Below are positions 32,890-43,415 of a stretch of 43,816 bases of DNA, one piece after another. Every line of letters starts with the position of its first letter. Position 1 is the stretch's first letter. Both the position numbers and the translations under genes were made by a program. Source of the stretch: Chitinophagales bacterium (GTDB taxonomy: Bacteria; Bacteroidota; Bacteroidia; Chitinophagales; LD1); NCBI GenBank assembly GCA_016786765.1, contig JAEUUZ010000052.1:1-43816 (forward strand). Direction: 5' to 3'. The notes beneath the pieces are model-generated. The model was given only the letters and a program-made list of their open reading frames with translations. It had not been told where the DNA came from and ran no database searches.

Positions 32890-34773
32890 CTATGCCGAAA
32901 AATATTTTCTGTACCAATATTGAAATACTAATAAGCCCCAGATTCGAGCATGTGCATCGCCCGGATTATTGGATTGTAATTGTTGTTTCAAATCGCGAAC
33001 CGAATCATAATTAAAGACACCTTGCTCGGTTACAAATCGCTCCGATAATAAATCTTCATCAATCAAAGACCATAAGCCTGTTTTCAGCCAATGTGTAAGT
33101 GGTACTTCAAACCCTTTCTTTCCCCGATTGAATAACTCTTCAGGCAAATCTGCTCTGAACGCATCTTTCAAAATGCTCTTCGTTACACCATTGCGCAACT
33201 TATATTGAAATGGAATTTGAAAGGCAAAATTCACCACAGTATAATCCAGCAAAGGCGTTCGCACTTCCAAGCTATTCGCCATACTCATCAAATCTACTTT
33301 CGTGAGCATATCGTTGGGCAACACCATTTTCATGTCAGCCAAAAGCGAAGTGTTTAAATCACTTTCATCTATCAATTGATATAATTCCTGTTTTCTGGCT
33401 TTCATTACAGCTTCACTGAACATTGGCTTTCCAAACATCGTAGCTGTTGTATTCTCATCAGCAAACACACACCATCGCCAGTAACGTTCATCTGCTTTGA
33501 GTTTCGCGCCTTCGCTGTAACGCGATAATTGTCGGAATACATTACCCATTTTACTGTTGCGCGATTGTGGGAATAAATTCCATATCGGTGACGATACAGC
33601 AAACAAAGGATTCAAAACCTTCATTTGTTCGAAGCGATACATGGCTTTATGTTTGTTGTACCCTGCAAACAGTTCATCACCCCCATCGCCTGAAAGCGAA
33701 ACGGTGGCTTTGGTTCGCGTCTGCTGACAAAGACTATACACTGCAATAGCTGAAGAATCGGCAAAAGGCTCATCAATGTAATCCAACAAGTCAAATATAT
33801 TTTCATACATCGCCTCGTTTGAAATGCTGAAAACCGTATGATTGGTTTTGTAACGATCGGCAACCAGCTTTGCATATTGGGTTTCATCGAAATACGGATT
33901 GTCTTTAAAGCCGATCGAGAAGGTATTCAAATGCTGCACCTTACGTGCTGCAATGGAAACTATAATTGACGAATCTATTCCTCCGCTCAAAAATGCCCCT
34001 AACGGAACATCAGAAACCAATCTTCGTTCTACTGCCCCTTCCAACAATGAACGCAATTCTATTTGCGACTCTTCATAACTCAACGAAGTATAATTTTTCG
34101 GAGAAAATGGAATCGAGTAATAGGCTTCATTCGCAACAATGGCAGTACCATTCAATTGCAGATAATGGCCGGGTTTCACTTTCATCACACCCTTAAGCAT
34201 CGAATGTTCAAAAGGCACATAATTCAATTGCAAATACAAAAAGAGCGTATCGAAATCAATTTCTTTCTTCACCGGCAATTGCAAAAGGGCTTTCATTTCA
34301 GATGCAAAAGCAAAGCCCTCCTGCGTTTGTGCATAGAGCAAAGGCTTCACGCCAAAACGGTCGCGGGCAATCAGTAAAGTATTTTCGTGTTTATCGTAAA
34401 AAGCAAAAGCAAAAAAGCCATTCAACAAAGCAATGGCATCTTTCCCTTTTCGAATCAAAAGATGAAGCAACACTTCAGTATCGGATGTTGAAGTATAAGT
34501 TACATCACTCACACAGGTTTTGCGTAATTCTTCGTAGTTGAATATCTCTCCGTTGAAAACAATGGTGTAACGACCACTTGGGTCGCTCATAGGCTGATGG
34601 CCGTTGTTGGATGTGTCGATAATAGACAAACGTGCGTGTCCCAAAAACAAATTGCCTTCTTGAAAGATTTCACGATGGTCAGGTCCTCGCTTGTTCAAGG
34701 TTTCCAATGCTTTCGCAAAGGTGTCTTTCGATAAACTTTGGGTACTCCCGCTAAATCCTGCTATTCCACACAT
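32890..34773 (-). CDS. asnB: asparagine synthetase (glutamine-hydrolysing)
   Basis: 627 aa. After the start Met comes the nucleophile Cys2 (MCGIAGFSG) of the Ntn glutaminase domain (~1-210, with NGEIFNYEELR and RDRFGVKPL). The synthetase domain has the PP-loop LSGGIDSS at ~258-265, then SLSGDGGDELFAGYNKH. It makes Asn from Asp, ATP and Gln, or belongs to an exopolysaccharide/peptide-modifying relative of AsnB. It stands at the head of the asnB-MFS run. Confidence 0.93.
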   Translation of the reverse strand: MCGIAGFSGSTQSLSKDTFAKALETLNKRGPDHREIFQEGNLFLGHARLSIIDTSNNGHQPMSDPSGRYTIVFNGEIFNYEELRKTCVSDVTYTSTSDTEVLLHLLIRKGKDAIALLNGFFAFAFYDKHENTLLIARDRFGVKPLLYAQTQEGFAFASEMKALLQLPVKKEIDFDTLFLYLQLNYVPFEHSMLKGVMKVKPGHYLQLNGTAIVANEAYYSIPFSPKNYTSLSYEESQIELRSLLEGAVERRLVSDVPLGAFLSGGIDSSIIVSIAARKVQHLNTFSIGFKDNPYFDETQYAKLVADRYKTNHTVFSISNEAMYENIFDLLDYIDEPFADSSAIAVYSLCQQTRTKATVSLSGDGGDELFAGYNKHKAMYRFEQMKVLNPLFAVSSPIWNLFPQSRNSKMGNVFRQLSRYSEGAKLKADERYWRWCVFADENTTATMFGKPMFSEAVMKARKQELYQLIDESDLNTSLLADMKMVLPNDMLTKVDLMSMANSLEVRTPLLDYTVVNFAFQIPFQYKLRNGVTKSILKDAFRADLPEELFNRGKKGFEVPLTHWLKTGLWSLIDEDLLSERFVTEQGVFNYDSVRDLKQQLQSNNPGDAHARIWGLLVFQYWYRKYFSA

Positions 34774-34804
34774 TGGGCTAAGCTACAATTTAAACTAAAA
34801 AATA

Positions 34805-34834
34805 AAAACCGCTCTCATTGCTGGGAGCGGTTTT
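34805..34834. terminator. terminator after rpmA
   Basis: AAAACCGCTC and GAGCGGTTTT form a perfect 10-bp stem with a 10-nt loop, 20 bp past the rpmA stop on the - strand. Confidence 0.85.
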
Positions 34835-34855
34835 CTAAAAAAATATATTATTTAC

Positions 34856-35137
34856 TTATGCTTCTGCTGGAGCAGCTACTACTACCGGAGAAACTACGTG
34901 GATAAATCTACGGTCTTTAGCGCCTTTTGTGAATTTCACAACACCTTCGATCATTGCGTAAATGGTGTGATCTTTTCCGATACCAACTCCTCTACCAGGG
35001 TGGAAAGCCGTTCCGCGTTGGCGAACGATAATATTTCCAGGGATAGCCGATTGACCTCCGAATAATTTAATTCCTAAGCGTTTGCTTTCACTATCTCTAC
35101 CGTTCTTTACCTTACCTTCCCCTTTCTTATGTGCCAT
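34856..35137 (-). CDS. rpmA: 50S ribosomal protein L27
   Basis: 93 aa; [19 protein letters not shown] is the classic L27 start, followed by [15 protein letters not shown] and GKDHTIYA. There is no N-terminal propeptide as in Firmicutes. The C-terminus has a short Ala/Val-rich tail. It follows rplU by 42 bp, the usual pair. Confidence 0.98.
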   Translation of the reverse strand: MAHKKGEGKVKNGRDSESKRLGIKLFGGQSAIPGNIIVRQRGTAFHPGRGVGIGKDHTIYAMIEGVVKFTKGAKDRRFIHVVSPVVVAAPAEA

Positions 35138-35179
35138 GACTTATAAAAATTTGAAATTTATCAATTACTTTTTTTGAAA

Positions 35180-35488
35180 TTATCCTATTGATTCAATAGC
35201 GATTTGAGTTAAAGATTGACGGTGACCGTTCAATTTTTTGTACCCTTTTCTTCTTTTCTTTTTGAAGATTAAAACTTTGTCGCCTTTTAAGTGCGATAAA
35301 ATTTTCGCGTTTACTTTAACTCCGGCAACTGTAGGAGAACCTACGGCAATGCTACCATCGTTATCAGTTAGTAATACTTTATCAAAAGATACTACATCGC
35401 CTTCGTTACCTTCCAAACGGTGTACATACAATTTTCTGCCCGCTTCAGCTTTAAATTGTTGTCCTGCTATTTCTACAATTGCGTACAT
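35180..35488 (-). CDS. rplU: 50S ribosomal protein L21
   Basis: 102 aa with [17 protein letters not shown] at the start and [16 protein letters not shown] near the end, both typical of L21. It is the first gene of the rplU-rpmA operon and has a strong Bacteroidota promoter 21 bp upstream. Confidence 0.98.
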   Translation of the reverse strand: MYAIVEIAGQQFKAEAGRKLYVHRLEGNEGDVVSFDKVLLTDNDGSIAVGSPTVAGVKVNAKILSHLKGDKVLIFKKKRRKGYKKLNGHRQSLTQIAIESIG

Positions 35489-35508
35489 TATTATTCTTTT
35501 TGGGATGG

Positions 35509-35539
35509 CAAAACTACACTTTAATTCAATATTTCCAAA
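35509..35539 (-). promoter_or_regulatory. Bacteroidota-type promoter of rplU-rpmA
   Basis: On the - strand: TTTG (35536-35539) and TAGTTTTG (35509-35516) with a 19-nt spacer. Confidence 0.75.
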
Positions 35540-35624
35540 TACATATTAAGGCAAAATGCGTTTTTTATTGAATTTTCCCCACGAAAACGCCCAAAGCACC
35601 AAAATCGCCTTAAAATCTATACAC

Positions 35625-36854
35625 CTAATCCCCCAACGCCTTCATGCGTTGCAGTAAAGTAGGATGGGAATAATGCACAAAAATATAATACGGATGAGGT
35701 TGAGGATTCGAGAGGTGAATCACCGTCATTTTCTTCAAAGCTGAAATTAATGGCAGTCCCGAAAAGGTATCTTTGGCGAAAGCATCAGCCTCGTATTCGT
35801 TTTTCCGCGAATAAAGATTGCTCAATATACCCGTAACCAAAGAAATAGGAGAAAATATTAACGAAAACGTGATCAGCGCTAAATGAAAACTGTTCTCACT
35901 TGCCCCTAAAACATCGGCCATTAATGGATTTTTAGCCATCCAACCAAACACAAAAAATAGTAGCCCCATTTGAAGGATGGATATAAAAATAGATTTTGTA
36001 ATATGCTTTTTCTTATAGTGCCCTACCTCATGCGCTAGAACTGCCGTTATTTCGTCTTGGGTCATTTCGTTAACAAGCGTATCAAACAACACAATGTTCT
36101 TTTTAGAACCTAATCCGCTGAAAAATGCATTAGCCTTTGTGGAACGTTTTGAGCCATCCATAATAAAAATATTCGTGAGCGGAAAGCCAACCCGTTGAGC
36201 ATACTCCTCAATCTTGGCGCGTAACTCGCCTGCTTCCAACGGAACTAATGTATTAAATAGTGGTAAAAGAATAGAAGTGTAAAACATCGCCATGAACAAC
36301 GAAAATCCTGCAACTACAGCCCATGCTACAATCCAGAAAGAATCCCCCAAAGCTCCAAACAAAAAACACAGTAAAGAATACAATCCCCCACCGATGATTA
36401 TACTCAACACCGTACTTTTCAGTAAATCCGAAATAAATGTAGCCACAGTTGTTTTGTTGAAACCGTATTTTTCTTCAATCACAAAAGTGCTGTACAATTG
36501 AAAGGGCAGACCCATGAGAAAATTCCCAACCGATAAAACACCAAAGAATATCAACCCCTTTAAAATAGCGTTGGAAGATATTGTTCCTGCCCATTGATCT
36601 ACAAAAGCGAAACCGTTGAAGAATAACATCGCCAATGATGCTACTAACGAAATAGCGGAAGAAATAACACTTATTCGTTCATTTTCTTTAGCATATTCTT
36701 TTGCCTTCTCGAATTTTTCAGCATCGTACACATCTGCTAATTCAACTGGTATTGGCTTATCCCAGGTTGCGCGATTCAAAAGGCTTAACCATTTGGAGAA
36801 TAAAAACTCCAAGACAATAAAACCAATAATAAGACAGAGTATTGTTTGCGCCAT
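35625..36854 (-). CDS. M48 family metalloprotease (Ste24/CAAX protease-1 like)
   Basis: 409 aa with about seven transmembrane helices. The zinc motif HEVGH (in VLAHEVGHYKKKH) lies near residue 275, and the third ligand region is NEYEADAFA. N-terminal IEEKYGFNKTTVATFISDLLK is the conserved start of the Ste24 fold. Inner-membrane protease; substrates in bacteria are poorly known, since prenylation is absent. It is separated from rfaE2 by 41 bp, on the same strand. Confidence 0.93.
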   Translation of the reverse strand: MAQTILCLIIGFIVLEFLFSKWLSLLNRATWDKPIPVELADVYDAEKFEKAKEYAKENERISVISSAISLVASLAMLFFNGFAFVDQWAGTISSNAILKGLIFFGVLSVGNFLMGLPFQLYSTFVIEEKYGFNKTTVATFISDLLKSTVLSIIIGGGLYSLLCFLFGALGDSFWIVAWAVVAGFSLFMAMFYTSILLPLFNTLVPLEAGELRAKIEEYAQRVGFPLTNIFIMDGSKRSTKANAFFSGLGSKKNIVLFDTLVNEMTQDEITAVLAHEVGHYKKKHITKSIFISILQMGLLFFVFGWMAKNPLMADVLGASENSFHLALITFSLIFSPISLVTGILSNLYSRKNEYEADAFAKDTFSGLPLISALKKMTVIHLSNPQPHPYYIFVHYSHPTLLQRMKALGD

Positions 36855-36895
36855 ATTTTTCTTTTCAAATGCCGGGCTATTTCAGCAATGGATAT

Positions 36896-37375
36896 TTAGA
36901 GTCTTGAAATTTTAGATGCGATGTCGGTTGTACTTTTGCCTTGAACTAATTCTACTAATTCTACCTTTCCGCCATGTGCCAGCACTTCGTTAGCCCCAAC
37001 AACAGTACTTAGGGTATAATCACCCCCTTTTGCCAATACATCAGGAAGAATAGTTTCGATTAACGTCAGAGGAGTTGCTTCGTCAAACAATATCACGGCA
37101 TCCACGTACTGTATAGAGGCTAAAAGCAAAGCTCTGTCTTGCTCGTGTTGAATTGGACGTGATTCTCCTTTTATTTTTTTGATCGACCGATCCGAATTCA
37201 AACCCACCACTACTCTATCACCTAATGCTGCACATTGCCCTAACAAAGTAACATGTCCGGCATGCAATACATCGAAACACCCATTCGTAAAAACAATTTT
37301 ATCGCCTAACACACGCCAATGATGCAATAAGCGTTGGAGCCCTTGTATATCGACTATTTTTTGAGCAACAATCAT
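36896..37375 (-). CDS. rfaE2: D-glycero-beta-D-manno-heptose 1-phosphate adenylyltransferase
   Basis: 159 aa, a stand-alone nucleotidyltransferase domain (the HldE C-terminal half). FTNGCFDVLHAGHVTLL (HxGH motif) lies at ~30-46, VVVGLNSDRSIKKIKGESRPI at ~74-94. It makes ADP-heptose for LPS. It overlaps the preceding flippase gene by one base (TAATG) and is coupled to it, an order that recurs in this phylum. Confidence 0.93.
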   Translation of the reverse strand: MIVAQKIVDIQGLQRLLHHWRVLGDKIVFTNGCFDVLHAGHVTLLGQCAALGDRVVVGLNSDRSIKKIKGESRPIQHEQDRALLLASIQYVDAVILFDEATPLTLIETILPDVLAKGGDYTLSTVVGANEVLAHGGKVELVELVQGKSTTDIASKISRL

Positions 37376-38382
37376 TACGCAATTTCCGTTTTAGAGCGCT
37401 TTACAAAAGCTAGATAACCTAAGGCAATTAAGCCACTCACTAATACCATTAGTGTTTGCAACGACCACGAAATCCATCCGAATGCATAGCCGATATTAGC
37501 TGAAATACCATATAAAAGTAGAATTTCACGAACCACTAATGGGTAGGCTCCAATTCCACCTTGTGTCGCAATAAAAGCAAAGGCTCCAAAAAATAAAATG
37601 GCCAATGCCGGAATTGCACCAAGATGAGCGGTTTCAGTTAGTGCCATAAAATTACAGTACTGCATTACAAAGTACATCGCCCAAATTAAAATCGAATAAA
37701 ACACAAACAAAAATGGGTTCTCCACCGTTCGAATCGAATTAATGCCATACAATAATCCCATTACTTTTTCTTGAATTATCTTCCCGACTTTGGAATTCTT
37801 CACCTTAAAAAATACAAAACCAAACACAATTACCAATAGTGCCATCAAACTCAATTTGATCAACAAAGAACCATCCCCAATATTCAATTTTGACTTAATG
37901 GGATCAATAAGATATTGATTGAAAAAAGTTTGCAATAAATCGTACTGCAAGAAGAACAAAATAACACCAACAGCCAACATAGTCACAACATCCACCAAAC
38001 GCTCTACCACCATAGTTCCTATCGATTTTTCAACCGGAATTCCATCAGTAGAATACACAATACCACAACGCGAAATTTCACCCAATCGGGGAAAAGCTAA
38101 GTTACCTATGTACATGACATAAACTGCAGCTGCAACATTCCAAAACTTAGCTCTGTAACCAATTGAGCGCAGCAACATATTCCAACGTTCTGCACGTACT
38201 AAATTACTCGCTATACCAATAGCAGGACCAATGATAAGCCAAAACCAATTGGAACGACTAAAAGCTTCACGCATTTCATTGATATCGTTACTGCTTAGTT
38301 TTCTAACTGCCAACCATACCAACAAAACACCCAACCCAATGGATATGCCAAACTTGACTACATTGACTAATGTCTTTTTCAA
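37375..38382 (-). CDS. lysylphosphatidylglycerol synthase-TM/UPF0104-like flippase-domain protein
   Basis: 335 aa from a TTG start (TTG-AAA-AAG). An ATT just upstream is the only alternative. About eight transmembrane helices; the family pattern includes RAERWNMLLRSIG, GNLAFPRLGEISRCGIV, VVERLVDVVTMLA and the central GGIGAYPLVVREILL. The bacterial family comprises inner-membrane proteins of unresolved or flippase-like role (PF03706). It follows panD by 4 bp and overlaps rfaE2 by 1 bp, so the three genes form one operon. Confidence 0.88.
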   Translation of the reverse strand: MKKTLVNVVKFGISIGLGVLLVWLAVRKLSSNDINEMREAFSRSNWFWLIIGPAIGIASNLVRAERWNMLLRSIGYRAKFWNVAAAVYVMYIGNLAFPRLGEISRCGIVYSTDGIPVEKSIGTMVVERLVDVVTMLAVGVILFFLQYDLLQTFFNQYLIDPIKSKLNIGDGSLLIKLSLMALLVIVFGFVFFKVKNSKVGKIIQEKVMGLLYGINSIRTVENPFLFVFYSILIWAMYFVMQYCNFMALTETAHLGAIPALAILFFGAFAFIATQGGIGAYPLVVREILLLYGISANIGYAFGWISWSLQTLMVLVSGLIALGYLAFVKRSKTEIA

Positions 38383-38386
38383 AATA

Positions 38387-38734
38387 TTATGTAAGTTGGT
38401 TTGAGCTATTTACATGTATAGTAATCGGCTTATGCGTTTTGTACTCTTCCATTGTCAATTGACAATAAGAAATCACAATAATGATATCGCCTACAGCAAC
38501 TTTTCGAGCTGCCGGACCATTCAAACAAATTGTTCCTGAACCGCGCTCACCTTTAATAACATAGGTTTCAAGTCGCTCACCGTTATTCACATTAACAATC
38601 TGAACTTTTTCGTGCTCTACTATATTTGATGCCTCCATCAGATTTTCATCAATCGTGATAGACCCTATATAATTCAAATCGGCTTGCGTTACTGTCGCCC
38701 GATGAATTTTTGATTTAAATACTGTAATTACCAT
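38387..38734 (-). CDS. panD: aspartate 1-decarboxylase
   Basis: 115 aa, normal PanD length. The self-cleavage site is Gly24-Ser25 (YIGSITID); cleavage yields the pyruvoyl prosthetic group. It also has [14 protein letters not shown] and [15 protein letters not shown]. It makes beta-alanine for pantothenate and CoA. First gene of the panD-flippase-rfaE2 operon. Confidence 0.97.
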   Translation of the reverse strand: MVITVFKSKIHRATVTQADLNYIGSITIDENLMEASNIVEHEKVQIVNVNNGERLETYVIKGERGSGTICLNGPAARKVAVGDIIIVISYCQLTMEEYKTHKPITIHVNSSNQLT

Positions 38735-38830
38735 AGACTGTAAAAGTAAAATATCTCGCTACATTCTAAAAAACAAGGCAAAACAAATAATATTTAGTAA
38801 CAATTAGGGGGCATCGAATTACAGATAAGC

Positions 38831-41383
38831 CTAACGCAGCAGTGTAACGTTTCCGCTTATCAGTTTCATCGACTCATCGTAAAAAGAATATTCTAACGTA
38901 TAGATATAAACACCCATGGGTTGGACAGCATCTTTATAAATACCATCCCATCCACTTTTCGGACTAGATGAAGAAAAAACAAGCTCTCCCCATCGATTGT
39001 ATACTTGCAATCGGTAACTATAAAATTCATTTTTATAGGCTGGTCTAAAAATGTCATTTATGCCATCACCGTTGGGCGAAAATGCAGTTGGAAAGGAAAC
39101 CCAAGGCCTGCATAAATCAGCAACCTCAATAGTATCGGAAAGAACACATCCCCAATCATCGCTAACTTTCACAAAGTAACTTCCAGCTTCAGAGATACTG
39201 ATTCTTTCTTGCTTTGAACCATTGCTCCATAAATAATCAACAAACTTTCCGGGTGATAGCTGAAATGTGTTGCGTTCAAAACAAAATGCTGTATCCAGCA
39301 GTTCTCCTCGATTTTTCACTAATAAAGGAATTACATAACTGAGCGTATCTATACAACCAACACTATCCTTAACTATTACCTCATAGGTCCCATTGGAAAT
39401 TTTGACAAACATTGAATCGGATGAATAACCCGTATTCCAATCAAAATAAAAAGGAGATGTTCCACTTGTTGGGTGAATAATTACTCGACCGGTTTTCCGA
39501 GAACAAGTATCTTCCGTTGTTTCAAAAGTATACGCTAATGGAGGCGTTGAAAAAAGTGTTATACTGTCTATTAACGAACATTGGTTATTATCTGAAAGAG
39601 TTAAAGCATAAACACCTATTGTAAGGTTTGAAATGTTTGAAGATGTAACGCCATTCGACCAAAGGTAATTATACGGTGAAACACCTCCAGTTACTATAGT
39701 TTGCACCGCACCAACAGACTGCTCACAAAATGCGGGAATACTACTGAAAGAAATATTTAATGCTTGGGGCGAAGAAAGCGTAAAACTCGTCACTCCGGTA
39801 CAATTACTTTTGTCAGTAATCGTCACTTGATAGACTCCTGCTTTTAAATTGCTCAACGTATCGCCTAACAATGCTGAAGTGGACCATTGATAGGAAAAAG
39901 GTGCACTCCCTGCTAGTGGTAAGGCTTGCAACATTCCAGTAGTATCGCCAAAACATTTATTGGTAGTGAGTGCTACAATTTTTGCAGGAACAGAGGGCGT
40001 TCCAATCAATACAACGGAAGTGGATGCAGTACAACCTTTAGCATCAGTAGTTGTAAGCAAATAGGTTGCTGCAGATAAGTTTGAAATCAAATTACCTGTT
40101 GCACCATTGGACCAATTGTAATTATAAGGCGAAATACCCCCAACCGTTTGAACTGCAATACTTCCATTGCCTTCTCCACACGTCTCAACCCGAACAACAA
40201 AAGAATCAATTATAGCAGGCAAATAGCCAATATAGAAAGTATCGGTTGCGGCACAGTTTTTTGCATCATTAATTTGGACGATATATATACCTGTATCCAG
40301 TGCTGAAACACTTGCTGCCGAAGCGAATGGAACGTTAGTCCATTGGTACGAAAATGGTGCCGTTCCGCCATTCATCTGCAAAGTTAAGGCTCCATCTTTT
40401 TTGCCTATACAACTCACTTCTGTTTGAATGGCATCATAGGAAACACCTACTACATTTTTAGTTACATTCGATGTTACTCCGCAAGTGTTCGTCACCTGCA
40501 ATTGAACAGAATAAGGAGGATTTCCCACAAAGGTATAAACAGGATTATCAATCACCGATTGCTGATTAGAGCCCGAAGCCGGATCATTAAATATCCAAAG
40601 TAAATCACCATTACATGAGCTTGTGTTAGTAAACTGATAGCTGTTCCCCCCAATACATTGAAAGCTAAAATCGGTAGTAACAGGTGGACTTTCGTCTATT
40701 ACAATAGCGTCAAACGCTATACCATCAAAGTCGTTACAAGTAGTCCCACTCCCAAAAGTGTAACGTAAAAGGACATTCTGTTGACCGCCTAATCCATTCA
40801 AACAATGTTTTGCTGTAACCCATGCACCACTTCCATTACCACCTAAACAACCTCCGGATGTTTGCTGTACATTTCCTGACCAACCCATTGGGGGGTAACT
40901 TAAGCCATTGAGATTATTAATGTAATTACTGTTATACCAATTTTGCGTTTCACAATCGGTTGTATCTAAATGTGTACCTATAACAATCCAACTGGAACCA
41001 CCATTGGTAGAGGCTTGTAAACTTCCTCCGTCATATGTTTTTTCTGTTTCCCAAAACAATTTGAAACGAATTCTTGGATGTTGTAATCCGCTAAAATCAA
41101 AACATGGACTTTTTACAAAAGAACGTTCACTGCTTTTATAACTCATTCCGCTAGCCCCCCCTGAAATCCAACATTTAGAACCGGTACCGGCATTATTGAT
41201 AACAGCTTTTGTTGGGGAACCCCACATCCAATCGTTGTTAGTTCCACCGCTTGTCCATGCACCATTAGTTGTTTCAAAATCTTCAACATAAGGGGTAGTA
41301 TTTGTTACACTTATACATTGTGCTTCGATATGAGCACTATAAAGCATAAAAAGAAAAAACAAATAATAATGTAAATATGACAT
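38831..41383 (-). CDS. large secreted protein with SprB-like repeats and type-B T9SS C-terminal domain
   Basis: ATG at 41383 is preferred (850 aa); a TTG three codons earlier is weaker. Signal peptide ~1-22 (ending HIEAQ). Residues ~25-230 form a globular region with jelly-roll-like GTGSKCWISGG and NDFDGIAFDAIVID, then a PKD-like domain (~233-300). Six or so SprB-type repeats of ~70-75 residues follow, each with GTAPFSYQW- or GGVSPYNYLWSNG-like cores. The C-terminus (FPTAFSPNGDGINDIFRP to GVYIYTLEY) is the gliding-motility type-B sorting domain, directing export by type IX secretion and cell-surface attachment. It probably acts as an adhesin. Confidence 0.92.
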   Translation of the reverse strand: MSYLHYYLFFLFMLYSAHIEAQCISVTNTTPYVEDFETTNGAWTSGGTNNDWMWGSPTKAVINNAGTGSKCWISGGASGMSYKSSERSFVKSPCFDFSGLQHPRIRFKLFWETEKTYDGGSLQASTNGGSSWIVIGTHLDTTDCETQNWYNSNYINNLNGLSYPPMGWSGNVQQTSGGCLGGNGSGAWVTAKHCLNGLGGQQNVLLRYTFGSGTTCNDFDGIAFDAIVIDESPPVTTDFSFQCIGGNSYQFTNTSSCNGDLLWIFNDPASGSNQQSVIDNPVYTFVGNPPYSVQLQVTNTCGVTSNVTKNVVGVSYDAIQTEVSCIGKKDGALTLQMNGGTAPFSYQWTNVPFASAASVSALDTGIYIVQINDAKNCAATDTFYIGYLPAIIDSFVVRVETCGEGNGSIAVQTVGGISPYNYNWSNGATGNLISNLSAATYLLTTTDAKGCTASTSVVLIGTPSVPAKIVALTTNKCFGDTTGMLQALPLAGSAPFSYQWSTSALLGDTLSNLKAGVYQVTITDKSNCTGVTSFTLSSPQALNISFSSIPAFCEQSVGAVQTIVTGGVSPYNYLWSNGVTSSNISNLTIGVYALTLSDNNQCSLIDSITLFSTPPLAYTFETTEDTCSRKTGRVIIHPTSGTSPFYFDWNTGYSSDSMFVKISNGTYEVIVKDSVGCIDTLSYVIPLLVKNRGELLDTAFCFERNTFQLSPGKFVDYLWSNGSKQERISISEAGSYFVKVSDDWGCVLSDTIEVADLCRPWVSFPTAFSPNGDGINDIFRPAYKNEFYSYRLQVYNRWGELVFSSSSPKSGWDGIYKDAVQPMGVYIYTLEYSFYDESMKLISGNVTLLR

Positions 41384-41509
41384 GCACGCCAAAACTAATG
41401 TATAGTGGCTTATTTTCGATAGCTATTATAAGTTTAACACTTTTGTTGGGAATGTAAGTTTCTCATTGCTCCCCCAGCATTTGAAACAAAGCAAAAAAAC
41501 TATACAATT

Positions 41510-43159
41510 TTATCGCCCTACAGGTGTTTCAAACTTAAATTCTCCCTGATTTGGCTTTTCCTTTTCCAACTGTCGAGTATTCTTATTTATTACCTTACAA
41601 TTTGGCATTGCATTTAAAAAAGGAGACAATTGATCCTTTGTAAGATTATTGTAACTCACATCAAGATATTTCAAATTAGATAACTGCTGAACTGCTGTCA
41701 AGTAATAATCAGATTTTAAACTTGGATTCATTGATAGATTTAAATCTGTAAGGGTCTTCATTTTCTCAAAACAGCGAGGTAATGATGTAAGTTCATTTGT
41801 CTTCAAATCCAAGTAGGTTAATTTACCTAGAGCACAAATCGACTCAGGTAATTCAGACAATAAATTATCGCGCAAATCAAGTAATTCGAGATTAATAAGA
41901 CCTCCTATCGAAGAAGGAAGGTGTTCAATAACATTATCACGCAAAGTAAGCACTTTCAACTTTGTTAGTTTACCAATACTTTCAGGAATAAGCTTAATCT
42001 TTTTATCAAAGCGGTTAAAAAAATTATTATCTAATCGTAGTTCTTCTAATGCTGTTAAATCACCAACACTTTCCGGAATGGAGATTAAGTTGTTACCATT
42101 TAAATTTAAATAGCGCAAAGACTTACATTTTGTAAGGGATAATGGGAAATCAGGTAATTGATTTTGTTTCAAATCAAGATATTCAAGATTTGTAAGATTC
42201 TCTATGCCGGATGGCAATATATTTAGCTGATTAGAGGATAAATCGAGTCGCTTTAAATGCGTCAAGTTAGAAAAAGAGGCAGGTAAAGAGGTTAAGAGAT
42301 TCATTCGAAACCCAAGATTAACCATCCCTAAATTTAAATCTTCTAGAAGTAGAAGATTTCCAATACTTTGTGGTAAGCTTTTCAACACATTTCCGCTCAA
42401 ATTCAGATACTTCAGGCTCTTTAATGCACCCAGATCTTCAGAAATATGACTCAACTCGCATTGAGCCAAATTCAGAGATTGAAGATTTTGCTGAGCAACT
42501 AACTGTTTAAAAATTTTACCAGTATCTAAATGTTGATTTTCACTCAAATCAACAGCCTGTAAAGAAAGTTGGGATAATGATTTTGGCAAAGACTTTATGT
42601 CATTGCCCGAAAAATCAATTGATATTAACGATTTTACATTACCAATTTTCTCATCTATTCCAAATAGTCCGCTATCAGAGAAATCCAATCGCTCAATATG
42701 CATACCGGCAATCTTATCATAAACATCACTATCATACAAATAACTGTTATGACTCAGTTCTAAAACTTTTAAAGATTTGAGAGCTGCAATTGAATCAGGA
42801 AAACTATGCAATAAATTATCTCGAAGATTTAATGTTTCAATTCCACTTAAAAAACGAATTGTATTAGGTATATCTGAAATCCCACAACCAATTATATGTA
42901 ATTCCTTCAAAGAAGTCAATCCTTTGCATTGCTGAAACAACAACTCTAAATTAAGATTTGAGGCAGCTGTAATTTTTAGAATTTCCAATTGTTTACAAGC
43001 TGCTACCTTGGTGTAATTAAATGCAGCTAAATTACCCGTAAGTAATACATGCTTTTCTTTGCCATCAATCTCTTGACTTACGATGTTTCTAAAAACATTT
43101 TGTGAAGAACAAGTAAATGATACAAAAACAATAGTAAAAACAAAGAGTAATCTAGTCAT
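41510..43159 (-). CDS. exported leucine-rich repeat protein
   Basis: 549 aa with a signal peptide (~1-20, ending TCSSQ). Nearly the entire mature chain is a run of about twenty LRRs of ~23 residues with LxxLxxLxLxxNxLxxLP consensus, e.g. LTSLPASFSNLTHLKRLDLS and LPSSIGGLINLELLDLRDN. The C-terminus is short and has no type IX sorting domain, so it may be periplasmic or lipid-free secreted. It has no visible catalytic part and is likely a binding scaffold. Located between the rRNA operon and the SprB-like gene. Confidence 0.88.
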   Translation of the reverse strand: MTRLLFVFTIVFVSFTCSSQNVFRNIVSQEIDGKEKHVLLTGNLAAFNYTKVAACKQLEILKITAASNLNLELLFQQCKGLTSLKELHIIGCGISDIPNTIRFLSGIETLNLRDNLLHSFPDSIAALKSLKVLELSHNSYLYDSDVYDKIAGMHIERLDFSDSGLFGIDEKIGNVKSLISIDFSGNDIKSLPKSLSQLSLQAVDLSENQHLDTGKIFKQLVAQQNLQSLNLAQCELSHISEDLGALKSLKYLNLSGNVLKSLPQSIGNLLLLEDLNLGMVNLGFRMNLLTSLPASFSNLTHLKRLDLSSNQLNILPSGIENLTNLEYLDLKQNQLPDFPLSLTKCKSLRYLNLNGNNLISIPESVGDLTALEELRLDNNFFNRFDKKIKLIPESIGKLTKLKVLTLRDNVIEHLPSSIGGLINLELLDLRDNLLSELPESICALGKLTYLDLKTNELTSLPRCFEKMKTLTDLNLSMNPSLKSDYYLTAVQQLSNLKYLDVSYNNLTKDQLSPFLNAMPNCKVINKNTRQLEKEKPNQGEFKFETPVGR

Positions 43160-43192
43160 TGTGCTATAAAAGTATTAATGGTGCAAAATAAA

Positions 43193-43224
43193 AAAAGGTT
43201 GCTACATTTCTGTAACAACCTTTT
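43193..43224 (-). terminator. terminator of the rRNA operon
   Basis: AAAAGGTTG and CAACCTTTT enclose TACA/TGTA-containing loop sequence, immediately past the 5S gene on the - strand. Confidence 0.7.
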
Positions 43225-43231
43225 AAATAAG

Positions 43232-43341
<110 letters not shown>

Positions 43342-43415
43342 ATCTTAATGCACTCTGCCGAACTCAGAGCAAATAATTTTGACAAATATCAGTAGTTAAT
43401 AAAAAAACAAAAAAA

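Noticed and set aside
43142..43190. Promoter for the LRR gene (TACTTTTA near its start)
   Set aside because: The -33 TTTG spacing is wrong, so it is not called.
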